Counted from the first letter of the stretch, positions 23,348-32,725 are shown. The stretch: DNA of 40,336 bases from an uncultured Clostridia bacterium (GCA_944388625.1 CALXJM010000003.1:1-40336); one strand, 5' to 3'. Translations and numbers: made by a program. The notes: generated by a model from the sequence alone, not told the origin.

Positions 23348-24130
23348 TTATCCATTTTCTCTTTCAGGTAATGGACTATTATTTTCTGGTAGTGTTTTCT
23401 CATCTTCGCTTTTTTCTTCTTTTTTATTTTCTTCCCCTTTTTCTTCTGTATCTTTTTCTTGTTTTTGTGTTTCTAATTCTTTTCTTACCTTTTCTTGCTC
23501 TTCCATAATTGCCATTAATTCTATATTTGTTTTTATAATGTCTGATTTAATTATTAAAATAGCTGCAATTAAATAAATATAAGATATAATGTTATATACA
23601 ATCGTAAAATATTCTATTGTAAATCCGGTAAGTAAATTTGCAGTAATATATAGCATATTTAATATTATAGATAATGTAAGTGCGTAGGCAGAAATATTAT
23701 AAACCGCTTCATATCTTAATTGTATTCTGAAAATACGTGAAATAAAAAATCCAAGCACAGATAGTAGTAAAATATCCATCATAACAAGTATAAAATAGAT
23801 GGTATAAGTGTATAATGCAGTTATTAAATAAAAGCCTACACACATTACAATTCTATTCGAGTTTTTAATCTCTTGTATCATCTCTTGTGTAATGTTACTT
23901 TCTAATCCATAGTTTTCCATCTCATGCATGTAGTCTTCTAATGTACCATCATCTAACATAGTATTAAATTTAACAGTAATTCCAATGCTTACAATTAGTA
24001 CAAATATTATCATTAATTTAGCTATATATTTTATAGTTTCAAATATTTTATCTGTTGCTAATTCTTGATATCTTTCTAATTTAATAGCTGAACTAATTCT
24101 TGTTAGGAAATTCAATTTTTGTTCTTTCAC
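23348..24130 (-). CDS. DUF1189-like polytopic membrane protein
   Basis: Protein of 260 residues with about five membrane segments (around 38-56, 95-120, 115-135, 145-165, 175-195) and a cytoplasmic, highly charged tail rich in Glu and Lys from about 205. N-terminal LERYQELATDKIFETIKYI and the overall plan resemble DUF1189 proteins of Firmicutes, whose role is unknown. Start is GTG at 24130, eight bases from AGGAAG. It stands between FemAB and ftsH with short gaps (18 and 44 bases), so co-transcription is likely. Confidence 0.65.
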   Translation of the reverse strand: MKEQKLNFLTRISSAIKLERYQELATDKIFETIKYIAKLMIIFVLIVSIGITVKFNTMLDDGTLEDYMHEMENYGLESNITQEMIQEIKNSNRIVMCVGFYLITALYTYTIYFILVMMDILLLSVLGFFISRIFRIQLRYEAVYNISAYALTLSIILNMLYITANLLTGFTIEYFTIVYNIISYIYLIAAILIIKSDIIKTNIELMAIMEEQEKVRKELETQKQEKDTEEKGEENKKEEKSEDEKTLPENNSPLPERENG

Positions 24131-24148
24131 TTCCTATTCTTCCTTTCT

Positions 24149-25195
24149 TCAGTTTGTCTGCTTTTTAAGTTTAAATATCAAAGATCTTAATTTTTTAAAC
24201 AATTTCTCTGATTTTACATATAATGTATAACGAATTTTACTAAAATGTTTATATAGTTCAAAAAATTCTATAAACTCTCCTCCGAACCTGCTTTTGAAAC
24301 GATATAAACCTTCGTTTTCATGTGCTCCTCCAATTCCTCTAAAATCATAAATTTCAATTTTCATAGCAAGTAACATTTTAATTAATTCCCATTGCAATAA
24401 ATAATTTGGCATTAATTCTCTGTCTTCATTACTACTTGCTGCATACATATACCAAGCTTTATTTCCATAAATGGCTATAAGCGTTCCTGCAATAGGCTTG
24501 TCCTCATGATATGCCATAAGCAATTTAATGTGCTTTTCGCCTAAAGTATCATAAATCTTCTCAAAGTAGTCTAGTTTTCTTATAATAAAGTCATCTCTTT
24601 CTCCTGTTTCTTCCATTATTTTTTGAAAAGTTGGCAAATCACTTCTTGTTCCTACTCGTACTTCTGCCCCTCTCTTAATAGCTGCTCTTACCATATTCCT
24701 ATGTTTAGAATGAAAACCTTGAAAAATTTCATCTTCTGTTTTCCCTTTTAAACTTAAACGAAATACTTTTTTAGGTTGAATTTCTTCGTCAAAGTTTTTT
24801 TCTTTATTTTTTATAGTATATCCTAATTCTATCATTATTTTCTTAAATTCTTCATCTTGTACTATGACATCTGGTTCAAATTTAAATGTAAATGCTTTAT
24901 ATTCTTTACCAAGTTCTTTTATACCATCTGTTAACTTGGATAAAACATTTCTATCATGAATGTCACAAATAGGTCCTCTTGGTGCGTACATAAGGTTTCC
25001 AAATAATGGTATTTTTCTAGTGAGTATACTAATAGAGCCAATAATTTTGTTTTCTTTATTTCTTACTAAAATTATATCATTTTTCCAATTACTTTTTATC
25101 TTAGCCCATTCTATGGATTGTTGAAAATGACATCTTTCATGTTTTTCTAAAAATTCTTTATACTCTTTTTCTGTAGTTTTATTTACTAATTCCAT
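24149..25195 (-). CDS. FemAB-family peptidyltransferase (lipid II bridge)
   Basis: Protein of 348 residues with the two GNAT-like folds of FemX/FemA/MurM enzymes, which add amino acids from tRNA to the lipid II stem peptide. Recognisable parts are HFQQSIEWAKIKSNWK, YAPRGPICD, FHSKHRNMVRAAIKRGAEVR, GTLIAIYGNKAWYMYAASS and DFRGIGGAHENEGLYRFKSRFGGEFIEF. The end is basic, suited to the membrane surface. It lies ten bases behind cysS. The amino acid added and the bridge type cannot be told from sequence. Confidence 0.9.
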   Translation of the reverse strand: MELVNKTTEKEYKEFLEKHERCHFQQSIEWAKIKSNWKNDIILVRNKENKIIGSISILTRKIPLFGNLMYAPRGPICDIHDRNVLSKLTDGIKELGKEYKAFTFKFEPDVIVQDEEFKKIMIELGYTIKNKEKNFDEEIQPKKVFRLSLKGKTEDEIFQGFHSKHRNMVRAAIKRGAEVRVGTRSDLPTFQKIMEETGERDDFIIRKLDYFEKIYDTLGEKHIKLLMAYHEDKPIAGTLIAIYGNKAWYMYAASSNEDRELMPNYLLQWELIKMLLAMKIEIYDFRGIGGAHENEGLYRFKSRFGGEFIEFFELYKHFSKIRYTLYVKSEKLFKKLRSLIFKLKKQTN

Positions 25196-25205
25196 TTTTA
25201 CCCCT

Positions 25206-26591
25206 TTATATTTTCTCTATTATTATACCATTATTTGTATCTTTTATTTGATATCCTTTATCTTTTATTTCATCTCTAATGCGATCAGATTCTTCCCAGT
25301 TTTTATTTTGTCTTGCTTTTTGTCTACGTTCTACTAATCTTTGAATTTCTTCTGGAATTTTTTCTTCATCTTTTGGATTTTCTTTTATTTTTATTCCTAA
25401 TACATTATCAAAATCTTCTAACAGCTCTGCTATCTGTTTTGATTTTTTCGTGTTTTTAACTGCTTCCCAAACTATACTCATAGCTAAAGGCATATTCAAA
25501 TCATCATTTATTGCTTCTAAAAATTTCTCACGATAACTTGTTAAAACTTGCTCTTCTATTATTTCTGTTCCTTCTTTGTGTTTTTTATATCCTTCTCTTA
25601 ATTTTATTAAAGCTTTACTACTTGCTTCTAATCCTTCCCACGTAAAATTCAATTTGTTTCTATAATGACATGTATAGTTTAACATTTTATATGCTAATGG
25701 TTCATATCCTTTTGCTTCTATGTCTTTTATTAAATAAGCATTATTTAAGCTTTTTGACATCTTTCCTCCATTGATAAGCAAAAATTCTCCATGCATCCAA
25801 AATCTTGCTGGTATTTTTCCAGTAATTCCTTTACTTTGCGCAATTTCGTTTTCATGATGGGTTGGTATCAAGTCTACTCCACCTGTATGAATATCGAATA
25901 CCTCTCCTAAATATTTCATACTCATAGTAGAGCATTCTATATGCCATCCAGGATAGCACAATCCCCATGGACTTTCCCATTTCATTATATGATTTTCTGG
26001 TGCTTTTATCCATAATGCAAAATCATAAGGATTTTTCTTTTCTGTATCTATATCCACTCTAGCTCCTGCTTTTTGTTCTTTTAAATTAATTCCAGATAAA
26101 ATTCCATAAGTATCTAATTTTGAAACATCAAAATAAATGGCTGTGGACGTCTCATATGCATATCCATTATCCATCAGTTTTTGCACGAATTCTTCCATTT
26201 CTTTAATATGATCTGTAGCTTTACAAATAATTTCTGGCATATCTATATTTAACTTTTGGCAATCTTCCAGGAATAATTTTGTATAATGCTTTGCTATTTC
26301 AAGTGGCGTTTTGCCTTCTTCCTTGGCGGATTTTTCCATTTTATCTTCGCCTTCATCGCCATCTGAAACTAAATGTCCTACATCGGTTATATTCATCACA
26401 TGTTTTAATTTATAGCCATTATATTTTAGAGTCCTCCTTAAATTATCCATAAATATATTTGTTCTCATGTTTCCAATAGTAGCATCTTTATAAACCGTAG
26501 GTCCACAAGAGTATAGTCTAACTTCTTCTGGGTTAATAGGTTTGAATTCTTCTTTTTGCTTTGTTAATGTATTATAAAAATAAATTTTCAT
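25206..26591 (-). CDS. cysS: Cysteinyl-tRNA synthetase
   Basis: Class I synthetase of 461 residues, monomeric, charging tRNA-Cys. Zinc ligands are visible: the Cys in SCGPTVY, the Cys in HIECSTM and the His in THHENEIAQ. KMSKS is intact (GGKMSKSLNN). The HIGH signature reads TIGN (KDATIGNMRT), with Thr for the first His. The C-terminal helical domain is complete (RRQKARQNKNWEESDRIRDEI). Start ATG follows AAGGAGGATTTT. Gap of 49 bases from the PBP gene, without visible terminator. Confidence 0.95.
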   Translation of the reverse strand: MKIYFYNTLTKQKEEFKPINPEEVRLYSCGPTVYKDATIGNMRTNIFMDNLRRTLKYNGYKLKHVMNITDVGHLVSDGDEGEDKMEKSAKEEGKTPLEIAKHYTKLFLEDCQKLNIDMPEIICKATDHIKEMEEFVQKLMDNGYAYETSTAIYFDVSKLDTYGILSGINLKEQKAGARVDIDTEKKNPYDFALWIKAPENHIMKWESPWGLCYPGWHIECSTMSMKYLGEVFDIHTGGVDLIPTHHENEIAQSKGITGKIPARFWMHGEFLLINGGKMSKSLNNAYLIKDIEAKGYEPLAYKMLNYTCHYRNKLNFTWEGLEASSKALIKLREGYKKHKEGTEIIEEQVLTSYREKFLEAINDDLNMPLAMSIVWEAVKNTKKSKQIAELLEDFDNVLGIKIKENPKDEEKIPEEIQRLVERRQKARQNKNWEESDRIRDEIKDKGYQIKDTNNGIIIEKI

Positions 26592-26640
26592 AAAATCCTC
26601 CTTATTCCAGTTGTGAAAGTTTTTCTAAAATTCTTCTTTT

Positions 26641-29367
26641 TTATGTTGTATTATTATCTATAGTATTAGTATTGGTACTGTTTTCACCTGCGCTATTGCT
26701 GTTTCCGCTTTGGTTTTGATCTCCTGTATTATTTCCTCCACTTGTTTTTTCTACTACTTTAATTGTCCTTTGAGCTGTAGTTTCATTTCCTGCATTGTCT
26801 TTTACCGTATAAGTAACTATATATGTCCCTATTTTACTAGTATCTACTTTTCCAGTAATTACAATTCTGTCTGTAATGTCTCCATCTTTGTCATCTGTAG
26901 CAGTAGCTCCTAGTTCTTCATATTCTTCGTTTTGTTGTATTGACATATTTAAAGATCCTTTTATCTTAATTACTGGTTTTGTTGTATCCTTTTCTTCTTG
27001 TGTATGAATATCACAAGTATCTACTAAATCTTCTGGCAACATATACTGTGCATCTTGTGCGTTTTTCCATGCAGTATTCTCTTTTGAATCTGGTCTCGTA
27101 ATATATATATTTTCAGTTACATTTGGGCAAAATTCAGTTGCAATTTTCCCTGTGTCATTACATGTTTTTACATTTACATGACAAGTACAAGTCTCTGTTG
27201 GTACAGTTCCTCTAACAAAAATTTCTGAATATGCTCGAGATCCTCTTGGATCTTTCTTACAGTCTTCTGTCGCTAATAAACCAGAGTCTCTACAAATGGT
27301 TGCAGTAACAATTCCTGAAGGTTGCTCAAACTTTTTATTTGGTAAATCTGCATGAATTTGTTCCATAACACTATCCCACATAGTTCCAGCAGGATTGCTT
27401 CCAGATAGTCTTCCTAAAGTTGTTTCACTATTGTAATCAAATCCAAGCCAAGTTGTTGCTACATAATATGGAGTAAAGCCACATAGCCATCTGTCTACAT
27501 AATTATCTGTTGTTCCAGTCTTAGCAGCTACATCCATACCTGTAATTCTACACATAGAAGCAGTTCCACTAGTTACAGGTCCTTTTAATATATCTTTCAT
27601 AATATATGCTGCTTGTTCTGACATTACTCTTCTAGTTTCTTGTTTTGGTTCTAGCACTGTATTTCCTTCCGAATCTACAATTTTAGTATAGAATGTAGGT
27701 TCGATATATACACCGTCGTTTGCTATCATTCCATATGCTCCTGCCATTTCTAATGAAGTAATTCCTTCGCTTAGGCCTCCTAAAGCAAGAGTTAAGCCTC
27801 TATCTTCATCTGTTAATGTAGTAATTCCTGCTTCTCGTAAAAATGCCAATGAATTTTCTACGCCAACTTTTTGTATGGCTTTTACATTTCCTATATTTGA
27901 TGAAATAGTAATTCCATAGCGAACTGTAATAAGCCCTTTATATCCTCCATAGGAATTATGTGGATCCCAACCGCTGAAATTTGTGTATACATCATCTACC
28001 ACGGTTCCAGCTGTTAAAGTTCCATTTGCAATTCCTGGTGCAACTGCTGCCAATGGTTTCATGGCAGATCCAGTTTGTTTTGGTTGCTGTGTTGCTCTAT
28101 TTAATCCTTGTGCTACAGTTTTTGGACCAGTTCCGCCAGCAACTGCTATTACATATCCTGTTTTTGGATCCATAACAGTCATGGCTGCTTGAGTTGTTAA
28201 GTATTCACCAGTGTTTGCGTCTTTTGTTTTTCTAGATTTTACTATGTATTTACTTTTTTCTACTTCTGCTTGTAATATGTTTTGTGCATTTGTATCTTGT
28301 GTTGTATAAATAGTGAAATTTCCTCCATATAAGTATGATCTTGCCATATTTCTATTCCAGCTTGGATTTTCTTCTTGTAATTGTTCTAATATTTGTTCTA
28401 TAGCGGCATCTGTATGGTAAGAGTATACTACCTGAGTAATTTCTCCTTTATTAAATGCTAATCCATTATTTACTTCTTCGACTGCTTGATTATATTCTTC
28501 TTCTGTTTCAATCATTCCTAATTCTTTCATTTTTGCAAGAACCACTTTTGTTCTGTTTTTTATTTTTTCTTGCATTTCTGGAATTTCTTCTTCATCTGTT
28601 TCAAACGGCTTATACCAGTTTGGTGAATGATTAATTCCTGCCAAATAAGCACATTCTGCTAAACTTAAGTCTTTTGCGGATTTATTAAAATAGTATTTAG
28701 AACCAATTTCTACTCCAAAAGCTTTGTCACCCATAAAAATCATATTTAAATATAATTCTAATATTTGGTTTTTAGAAATAGTTTTCTCTATATTATATGC
28801 TCTTGATATTTCTTTTACCTTTCTTTGCCAAACTCTGTCATCTTCTTTTGTGAGTAATTTAACCAATTGTTGTGTAATAGTACTACCTCCATAGTCAGAA
28901 GTGCCTATTCCTACTTTACTAAGTAACCAACGAACAGTAGCAGATAAAGTTCTAGAAATGTCCACTCCTTGATGTTCGTAAAATCTTTCATCCTCTATGG
29001 CTATAAAAGCTTTTGGCAGATAAGGAGCCATCTCATCTAAAGTAATTTTTTCTCTATTTTCATCTCCATTTAATACTGCTAGTAAATTTCCATCTTTATC
29101 TAATATTTTTGAATTTGCTGTTCCTATAATAAGTTGTTCTTCTGGGATTTTAAAATCATCATCTAAAATTCCAGAAACAAATCCAAAAGCTCCAGCTCCT
29201 CCTACAATAAAGCATACAAATATAAATATCACTAATGCTTTTAAAACTTTTTTCAATTTTGTATGTTTTTTATTTGTTTTTGCTTTTTTTATTTCATCTG
29301 TTTTATATTTCTTTGTTTTTTCATTTTCATTTGTATTTTTTTTCTTCTTGTTATTTTTCTCAGCCAC
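26641..29367 (-). CDS. Class A penicillin-binding protein (bifunctional)
   Basis: Protein of 908 residues that polymerises glycan strands and cross-links peptides. A Lys-rich cytoplasmic tail (1-40), membrane anchor (about 42-66), GT51 transglycosylase with EDERFYEHQGVD (125-136) and GGSTITQQLVKLL, then the transpeptidase with SAMK (434-437), SSN (489-491) and KTGTTD (616-621). After about 700 comes a Cys-containing region, then an Ig-like DUF5011-type domain (LGATATDDKDGDITDRI, KIGTYIVTYTVKDNAGNETT), then a Gly/Asn/Ser/Thr tail. PBP1A/PonA type. GTG start six bases behind AGGAGG. Confidence 0.94.
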   Translation of the reverse strand: MAEKNNKKKKNTNENEKTKKYKTDEIKKAKTNKKHTKLKKVLKALVIFIFVCFIVGGAGAFGFVSGILDDDFKIPEEQLIIGTANSKILDKDGNLLAVLNGDENREKITLDEMAPYLPKAFIAIEDERFYEHQGVDISRTLSATVRWLLSKVGIGTSDYGGSTITQQLVKLLTKEDDRVWQRKVKEISRAYNIEKTISKNQILELYLNMIFMGDKAFGVEIGSKYYFNKSAKDLSLAECAYLAGINHSPNWYKPFETDEEEIPEMQEKIKNRTKVVLAKMKELGMIETEEEYNQAVEEVNNGLAFNKGEITQVVYSYHTDAAIEQILEQLQEENPSWNRNMARSYLYGGNFTIYTTQDTNAQNILQAEVEKSKYIVKSRKTKDANTGEYLTTQAAMTVMDPKTGYVIAVAGGTGPKTVAQGLNRATQQPKQTGSAMKPLAAVAPGIANGTLTAGTVVDDVYTNFSGWDPHNSYGGYKGLITVRYGITISSNIGNVKAIQKVGVENSLAFLREAGITTLTDEDRGLTLALGGLSEGITSLEMAGAYGMIANDGVYIEPTFYTKIVDSEGNTVLEPKQETRRVMSEQAAYIMKDILKGPVTSGTASMCRITGMDVAAKTGTTDNYVDRWLCGFTPYYVATTWLGFDYNSETTLGRLSGSNPAGTMWDSVMEQIHADLPNKKFEQPSGIVTATICRDSGLLATEDCKKDPRGSRAYSEIFVRGTVPTETCTCHVNVKTCNDTGKIATEFCPNVTENIYITRPDSKENTAWKNAQDAQYMLPEDLVDTCDIHTQEEKDTTKPVIKIKGSLNMSIQQNEEYEELGATATDDKDGDITDRIVITGKVDTSKIGTYIVTYTVKDNAGNETTAQRTIKVVEKTSGGNNTGDQNQSGNSNSAGENSTNTNTIDNNTT

Positions 29368-29481
29368 TTTAGACCTCCTATATATTTTTAGTATATTTGT
29401 TTTAGCTTAATTTTTAACGTATTTATTATATACTATATAAGCTCAAATTGAAATAGTTTTAAGAAAAAATTCATATAATGG

Positions 29482-30336
29482 TCAAAAATCTTCTATTATA
29501 TCTTGTGCTTTTGTTACTATTTTTGCTCCTTGCTTTATAAGCTCATTCGTTCCTTCTGAAGTTATACTATTAATATTTCCAGGAACTGCATATACTTCTT
29601 TTCCTTGTTCTAAAGCAAAATCCACCGTAATAAAGCTTCCGCTCCTTTGTTTTGCTTCTACTACTAGTACTCCATCAGATAATCCGCTAATTATTCTGTT
29701 TCTTCTTGGAAAATTTATTGCCATTGGTTTTGTTCCAATAACATATTCTGAAATAATAGCTCCTTTATTTAATAAAATTTCTGTTGCTAGATTTTGATTT
29801 TCTACTGGATATGTTCTATCTAATCCACAGCCTAAAACTCCTATAGTTTTCCCTTTTGCTTGCAATGTTCCCTTATGTGCGTAAGAATCTATTCCTCTTG
29901 CCAATCCACTAATTATTACTATATTTTTTTTAGCAAGTTCATATGCAAACTTTTCCGTGATTGTTTTCCCATAATTGCTACATATTCTAGCTCCTACTAT
30001 AGCTATACTGTTTTGATTTAATATTTCTCTATTCCCTTGCAAATACAAGATTTGTGGCGGATCATAAATTTGTTTCAATTTTTCTGGATAGTCTTTATCA
30101 TATCTAGTTATTATTTCTATTTTATGGTTTTTCATATATTTTACATAAGATTCCAAATTTTGTCTGTATTTTGGATTTACAATCTCTTGTACTTGATTTA
30201 TTTCTACTCCATTATTAAGTAATCCTTTTGAAGTTTGCTTCCAAATTTCTTTTGGAGTTTTATATATAGACAATAACTTTTCTATTGTTTTGTTATTTAT
30301 TTTTTCTATTCTTGAGAGCCATACCCAATATTCCAT
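29482..30336 (-). CDS. dprA: DNA-processing protein DprA (Smf)
   Basis: DprA of 284 residues loads RecA onto single-stranded DNA that enters during transformation. N-terminal helical/SAM-like part (1-60) and the Rossmann core: IVGARICSNYGKTITEKFAYELA, IISGLARGIDSYAHKG, GCGLDRTYP, FPRRNRIISGLSDGVLVVEA and GSFITVDFALEQGKEVYAVPGN. There is no C-terminal winged helix, as in Bacillus. The AGGAGG is 30 bases from the ATG, with a perfect seven-base hairpin between (see finding). Confidence 0.95.
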   Translation of the reverse strand: MEYWVWLSRIEKINNKTIEKLLSIYKTPKEIWKQTSKGLLNNGVEINQVQEIVNPKYRQNLESYVKYMKNHKIEIITRYDKDYPEKLKQIYDPPQILYLQGNREILNQNSIAIVGARICSNYGKTITEKFAYELAKKNIVIISGLARGIDSYAHKGTLQAKGKTIGVLGCGLDRTYPVENQNLATEILLNKGAIISEYVIGTKPMAINFPRRNRIISGLSDGVLVVEAKQRSGSFITVDFALEQGKEVYAVPGNINSITSEGTNELIKQGAKIVTKAQDIIEDF

Positions 30337-30345
30337 TTTATTATT

Positions 30346-30366
30346 CTGTTAGATGTTTTCTAACAG
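30346..30366 (-). promoter_or_regulatory. Hairpin between the dprA ribosome site and start
   Basis: CTGTTAG and CTAACAG form a perfect stem around AAAACAT. GGAGG (30371-30367) touches one side, and nine bases separate the other side from ATG. Folding would restore a normal nine-base spacing. Confidence 0.6.
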
Positions 30367-30483
30367 CCTCCTTTCTATTTGTTATAGCCCCCAAACTTTT
30401 CTAATACAGTCAAAATCCCAGAAATTTCCTATGTATTGTTATATCTTGTGTATATCAAAGTCAATTTTCTATGTTACAAAAAA

Positions 30484-30508
30484 GGCGAAATTGCTTTTGA
30501 ATTTCGCC
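30484..30508 (-). terminator. Terminator of GH25-folD
   Basis: A perfect nine-base stem (GGCGAAATT and its complement) with a seven-base loop, then TTTTTTG on minus. Fourteen bases beyond the folD stop. Confidence 0.85.
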
Positions 30509-30521
30509 CCATCATATATTT

Positions 30522-31370
30522 TTAATCTTTGACATTTTTAGCTGCTTTTACGACATTTGTCATTAACATAGCAATTGTCATTGGTCCTACTCCTCCTGGT
30601 ACAGGTGTAATATATCCAGCTTTATCGATTAAATTCTCATAATCTGTATCCCCACACAATTTTCCATCTACTTGTCTGTTAATTCCAACATCAATTACTA
30701 TCGCTCCAGGTTTTATCATATCCTTTTTTACAAATTTTTCTTTGCCTATTGCCGCAACTAAAATATCTGCACTTTGAGTAATCGATTGTAAATTCTTTGT
30801 TTTTGAATGACACATTGTAACAGTAGCATTTTGGGCAAGTAAGCATTGTGCAATTGGTTTTCCAACAATATTACTTCTGCCAATAACCACTGCATGCTTT
30901 CCTTCAATACTAATTCCATATTCCTCCAGTATTTTCATAATTCCATAAGGAGTACATGAAATAAATGTGTCTCTACCCAATACTAAATTTCCTACATTAA
31001 CGGAATGAAAGCCATCTACGTCTTTATGATAATCAATCTTTTCAAAAGCTTCATTGATATTTAAATGAGCTGGAATTGGGCTTTGCAATAGTATTCCATG
31101 AATTTCTTTCCTTGCATTTAAATTACCTATTAGGTCTAATAATTCCTGATTTGTAGTTTCTTCTGGAAGTAAATATTCTTCATACTCAATTCCCACCTCA
31201 TTACATGCTTTACTTTTGTTTTTTACATATACTTTAGATGCTTCATTGTTTCCTACCATAATCACTGCTAGTTTAGGAATAATTTTTTCTTTTTTTAAAT
31301 CCTCTACTTCTTCTCTTAGTTTTTTTTGTATTTTTTTTGCTAGTGCTTTTCCATCCATAATTTTCGCCAT
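30522..31370 (-). CDS. folD: Bifunctional methylene-THF dehydrogenase/cyclohydrolase FolD
   Basis: FolD of 282 residues interconverts 5,10-methylene- and 10-formyl-tetrahydrofolate with NADP. VMVGNNEASKVYVKNKSKACNEVGI carries the active-site Tyr and Lys. Further motifs are GILLQSPIPAHLN, DVDGFHSVNVG, VVIGRSNIVGKP (cofactor) and TPVPGGVGPMTIAMLM. The first conserved block reads LLQSPIP where many family members have LVQLPLP. ATG at 31370 lies behind AAGGAG; an ATG nine codons earlier would overlap the end of the GH25 gene. Terminator follows. Confidence 0.96.
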   Translation of the reverse strand: MAKIMDGKALAKKIQKKLREEVEDLKKEKIIPKLAVIMVGNNEASKVYVKNKSKACNEVGIEYEEYLLPEETTNQELLDLIGNLNARKEIHGILLQSPIPAHLNINEAFEKIDYHKDVDGFHSVNVGNLVLGRDTFISCTPYGIMKILEEYGISIEGKHAVVIGRSNIVGKPIAQCLLAQNATVTMCHSKTKNLQSITQSADILVAAIGKEKFVKKDMIKPGAIVIDVGINRQVDGKLCGDTDYENLIDKAGYITPVPGGVGPMTIAMLMTNVVKAAKNVKD

Positions 31371-31383
31371 AAATTTCTCCTTT

Positions 31384-32262
31384 TTACTTCTTTTCAAAGT
31401 ATAAATTCAAATCTACATTTCCATTAATCCCATTTACTATTCCAGTTTCTGTGTATTGCCACATTTCAAAATGATATGGGTATAAAGGTTTATCTTGATA
31501 GTCTGCATACCATATAGAATAATCATTCAGTTTTTCTAGTTCGAGCTCTGTCGTTAACCATTTTGCATTAGCATAGAGCATAGTTTTATATCCTTTTTGG
31601 TTTAGATAATTACAAAATGTAATTGCATTTTGCGTGCGTTCTTCTTTTTTTAAATTGTTTGCTCTTGCGGTATCTACATATTTTATTTTTTCCAAATCAT
31701 AGCATATTGGATATTCAATTTTTTTATTCTTTATATGTTCTAGCACAAATTCTGCTTCTTCCTCTGCTTCTTGTATGCTAATTGCCTGAGAGAAAAAGTA
31801 AACTCCGACTTTTATTCCAGCATTGCATGCTCCATCCACATATTCTTCAAATCTGTCATCTAAAACTAATTTACCGCTTGTACCATATCCTCTAAATCCC
31901 AATCGAATAATTGCAAATTCAATACCGCTTTCCTTTACTTTTTCCCAATCGATTTCTCCTTGATAAGTAGAAACATCAATTCCTATATGTGTTTTATAAT
32001 TATCATCTTCATAATATTTATAATTTCCTATAAATTTTATATTGTTCCAATTATATACGTGTTTTTTTGCGTTTTTCACAGCTGGTACAGTTAAGTAGCC
32101 TTCTTCTATATCATAAATTTGTATTTCTTTTATTTCTTCTTCTTTTATTTCTTCTATTTTTTTGTTTTCACTCTGAATTTGTACTTCTTCTCCTGACTTT
32201 TGTAGTGAAATAAAACAGAAAAAAACAAAAGTCATTCCTAATATTATTGCTATTTTTTTCAC
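31384..32262 (-). CDS. Exported GH25 lysozyme-like muramidase
   Basis: Protein of 292 residues: short N-terminal hydrophobic segment (3-20) as signal or anchor, an acidic linker rich in Glu, Ile and Lys, then the GH25 barrel (from about 92). GIDVSTYQGEIDW at the barrel entry, PICYDLEKIKY with the catalytic Asp and Glu, YANAKWLTTELE and FEMWQYTETG are diagnostic. It cleaves peptidoglycan glycan strands. The start is GTG behind AGAGGAAAAA. Fourteen bases before the folD start, so likely one transcript, although the functions are unrelated. Confidence 0.92.
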   Translation of the reverse strand: MKKIAIILGMTFVFFCFISLQKSGEEVQIQSENKKIEEIKEEEIKEIQIYDIEEGYLTVPAVKNAKKHVYNWNNIKFIGNYKYYEDDNYKTHIGIDVSTYQGEIDWEKVKESGIEFAIIRLGFRGYGTSGKLVLDDRFEEYVDGACNAGIKVGVYFFSQAISIQEAEEEAEFVLEHIKNKKIEYPICYDLEKIKYVDTARANNLKKEERTQNAITFCNYLNQKGYKTMLYANAKWLTTELELEKLNDYSIWYADYQDKPLYPYHFEMWQYTETGIVNGINGNVDLNLYFEKK

Positions 32263-32374
32263 TTTTTCCTCTTTTATTTTATTTTTTTACATTATATAGT
32301 ATATTGATTATTTCTTCAAGGTGTATGAAGAATTCTTTTTTATAAAATCTAATATTGTATAATAAAGTAAAATT

Positions 32375-32415
32375 ATATAGGATTGCTTTTTTTATTATAA
32401 AAAGCAATCCTATAT
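32375..32415. terminator. Terminator after the Cys-rich membrane peptide
   Basis: A 17-base stem, ATATAGGATTGCTTTTT (32375-32391) with its complement (32399-32415), A/T-rich at both ends, about 60 bases beyond the stop of the 82-residue gene. Confidence 0.75.
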
Positions 32416-32476
32416 GTGTAAATTGTAAAAACTTGTATAAGTATAGCTAGCTTACTCTTGTTGTACTTTAGTTTTT

Positions 32477-32725
32477 TTAGCAACAAGTCCTCTTGCAGCA
32501 TAATAACATAATAATCCTTATAATAATTGCTAATACTAATAGGGTTATTAAAACAATAACAGCTCCTAGCCCTAAAACCTCAAATAGTCCAGTTACTGCA
32601 CCTATTAATAAACCTATTGTAAAAGCTAACAATAATGATAATATAAATAATATAGTATCAATGCAGCATCTTCTTCTGTTCCTATTTCTATTATTAGTAC
32701 AACATATACTTACTTGTGAGTCCAT
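32477..32725 (-). CDS. Cys-pair-rich small membrane protein, family unknown
   Basis: Protein of 82 residues with two membrane segments (about 24-44 and 52-73) and eight Cys in four CC pairs: C8-C9, C20-C21, C76-C77 and C81-C82. The N-terminal stretch is Asn/Arg-rich (NNRNRNRRR). If the two segments form a hairpin, all Cys pairs face the same side of the membrane. A strong AGGAGG precedes ATG. Single gene between two non-coding stretches. The layout suggests metal or heme binding or disulfide cross-linking, but I do not recognise the family and give no function. Confidence 0.75.
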   Translation of the reverse strand: MDSQVSICCTNNRNRNRRRCCIDTILFILSLLLAFTIGLLIGAVTGLFEVLGLGAVIVLITLLVLAIIIRIIMLLCCKRTCC

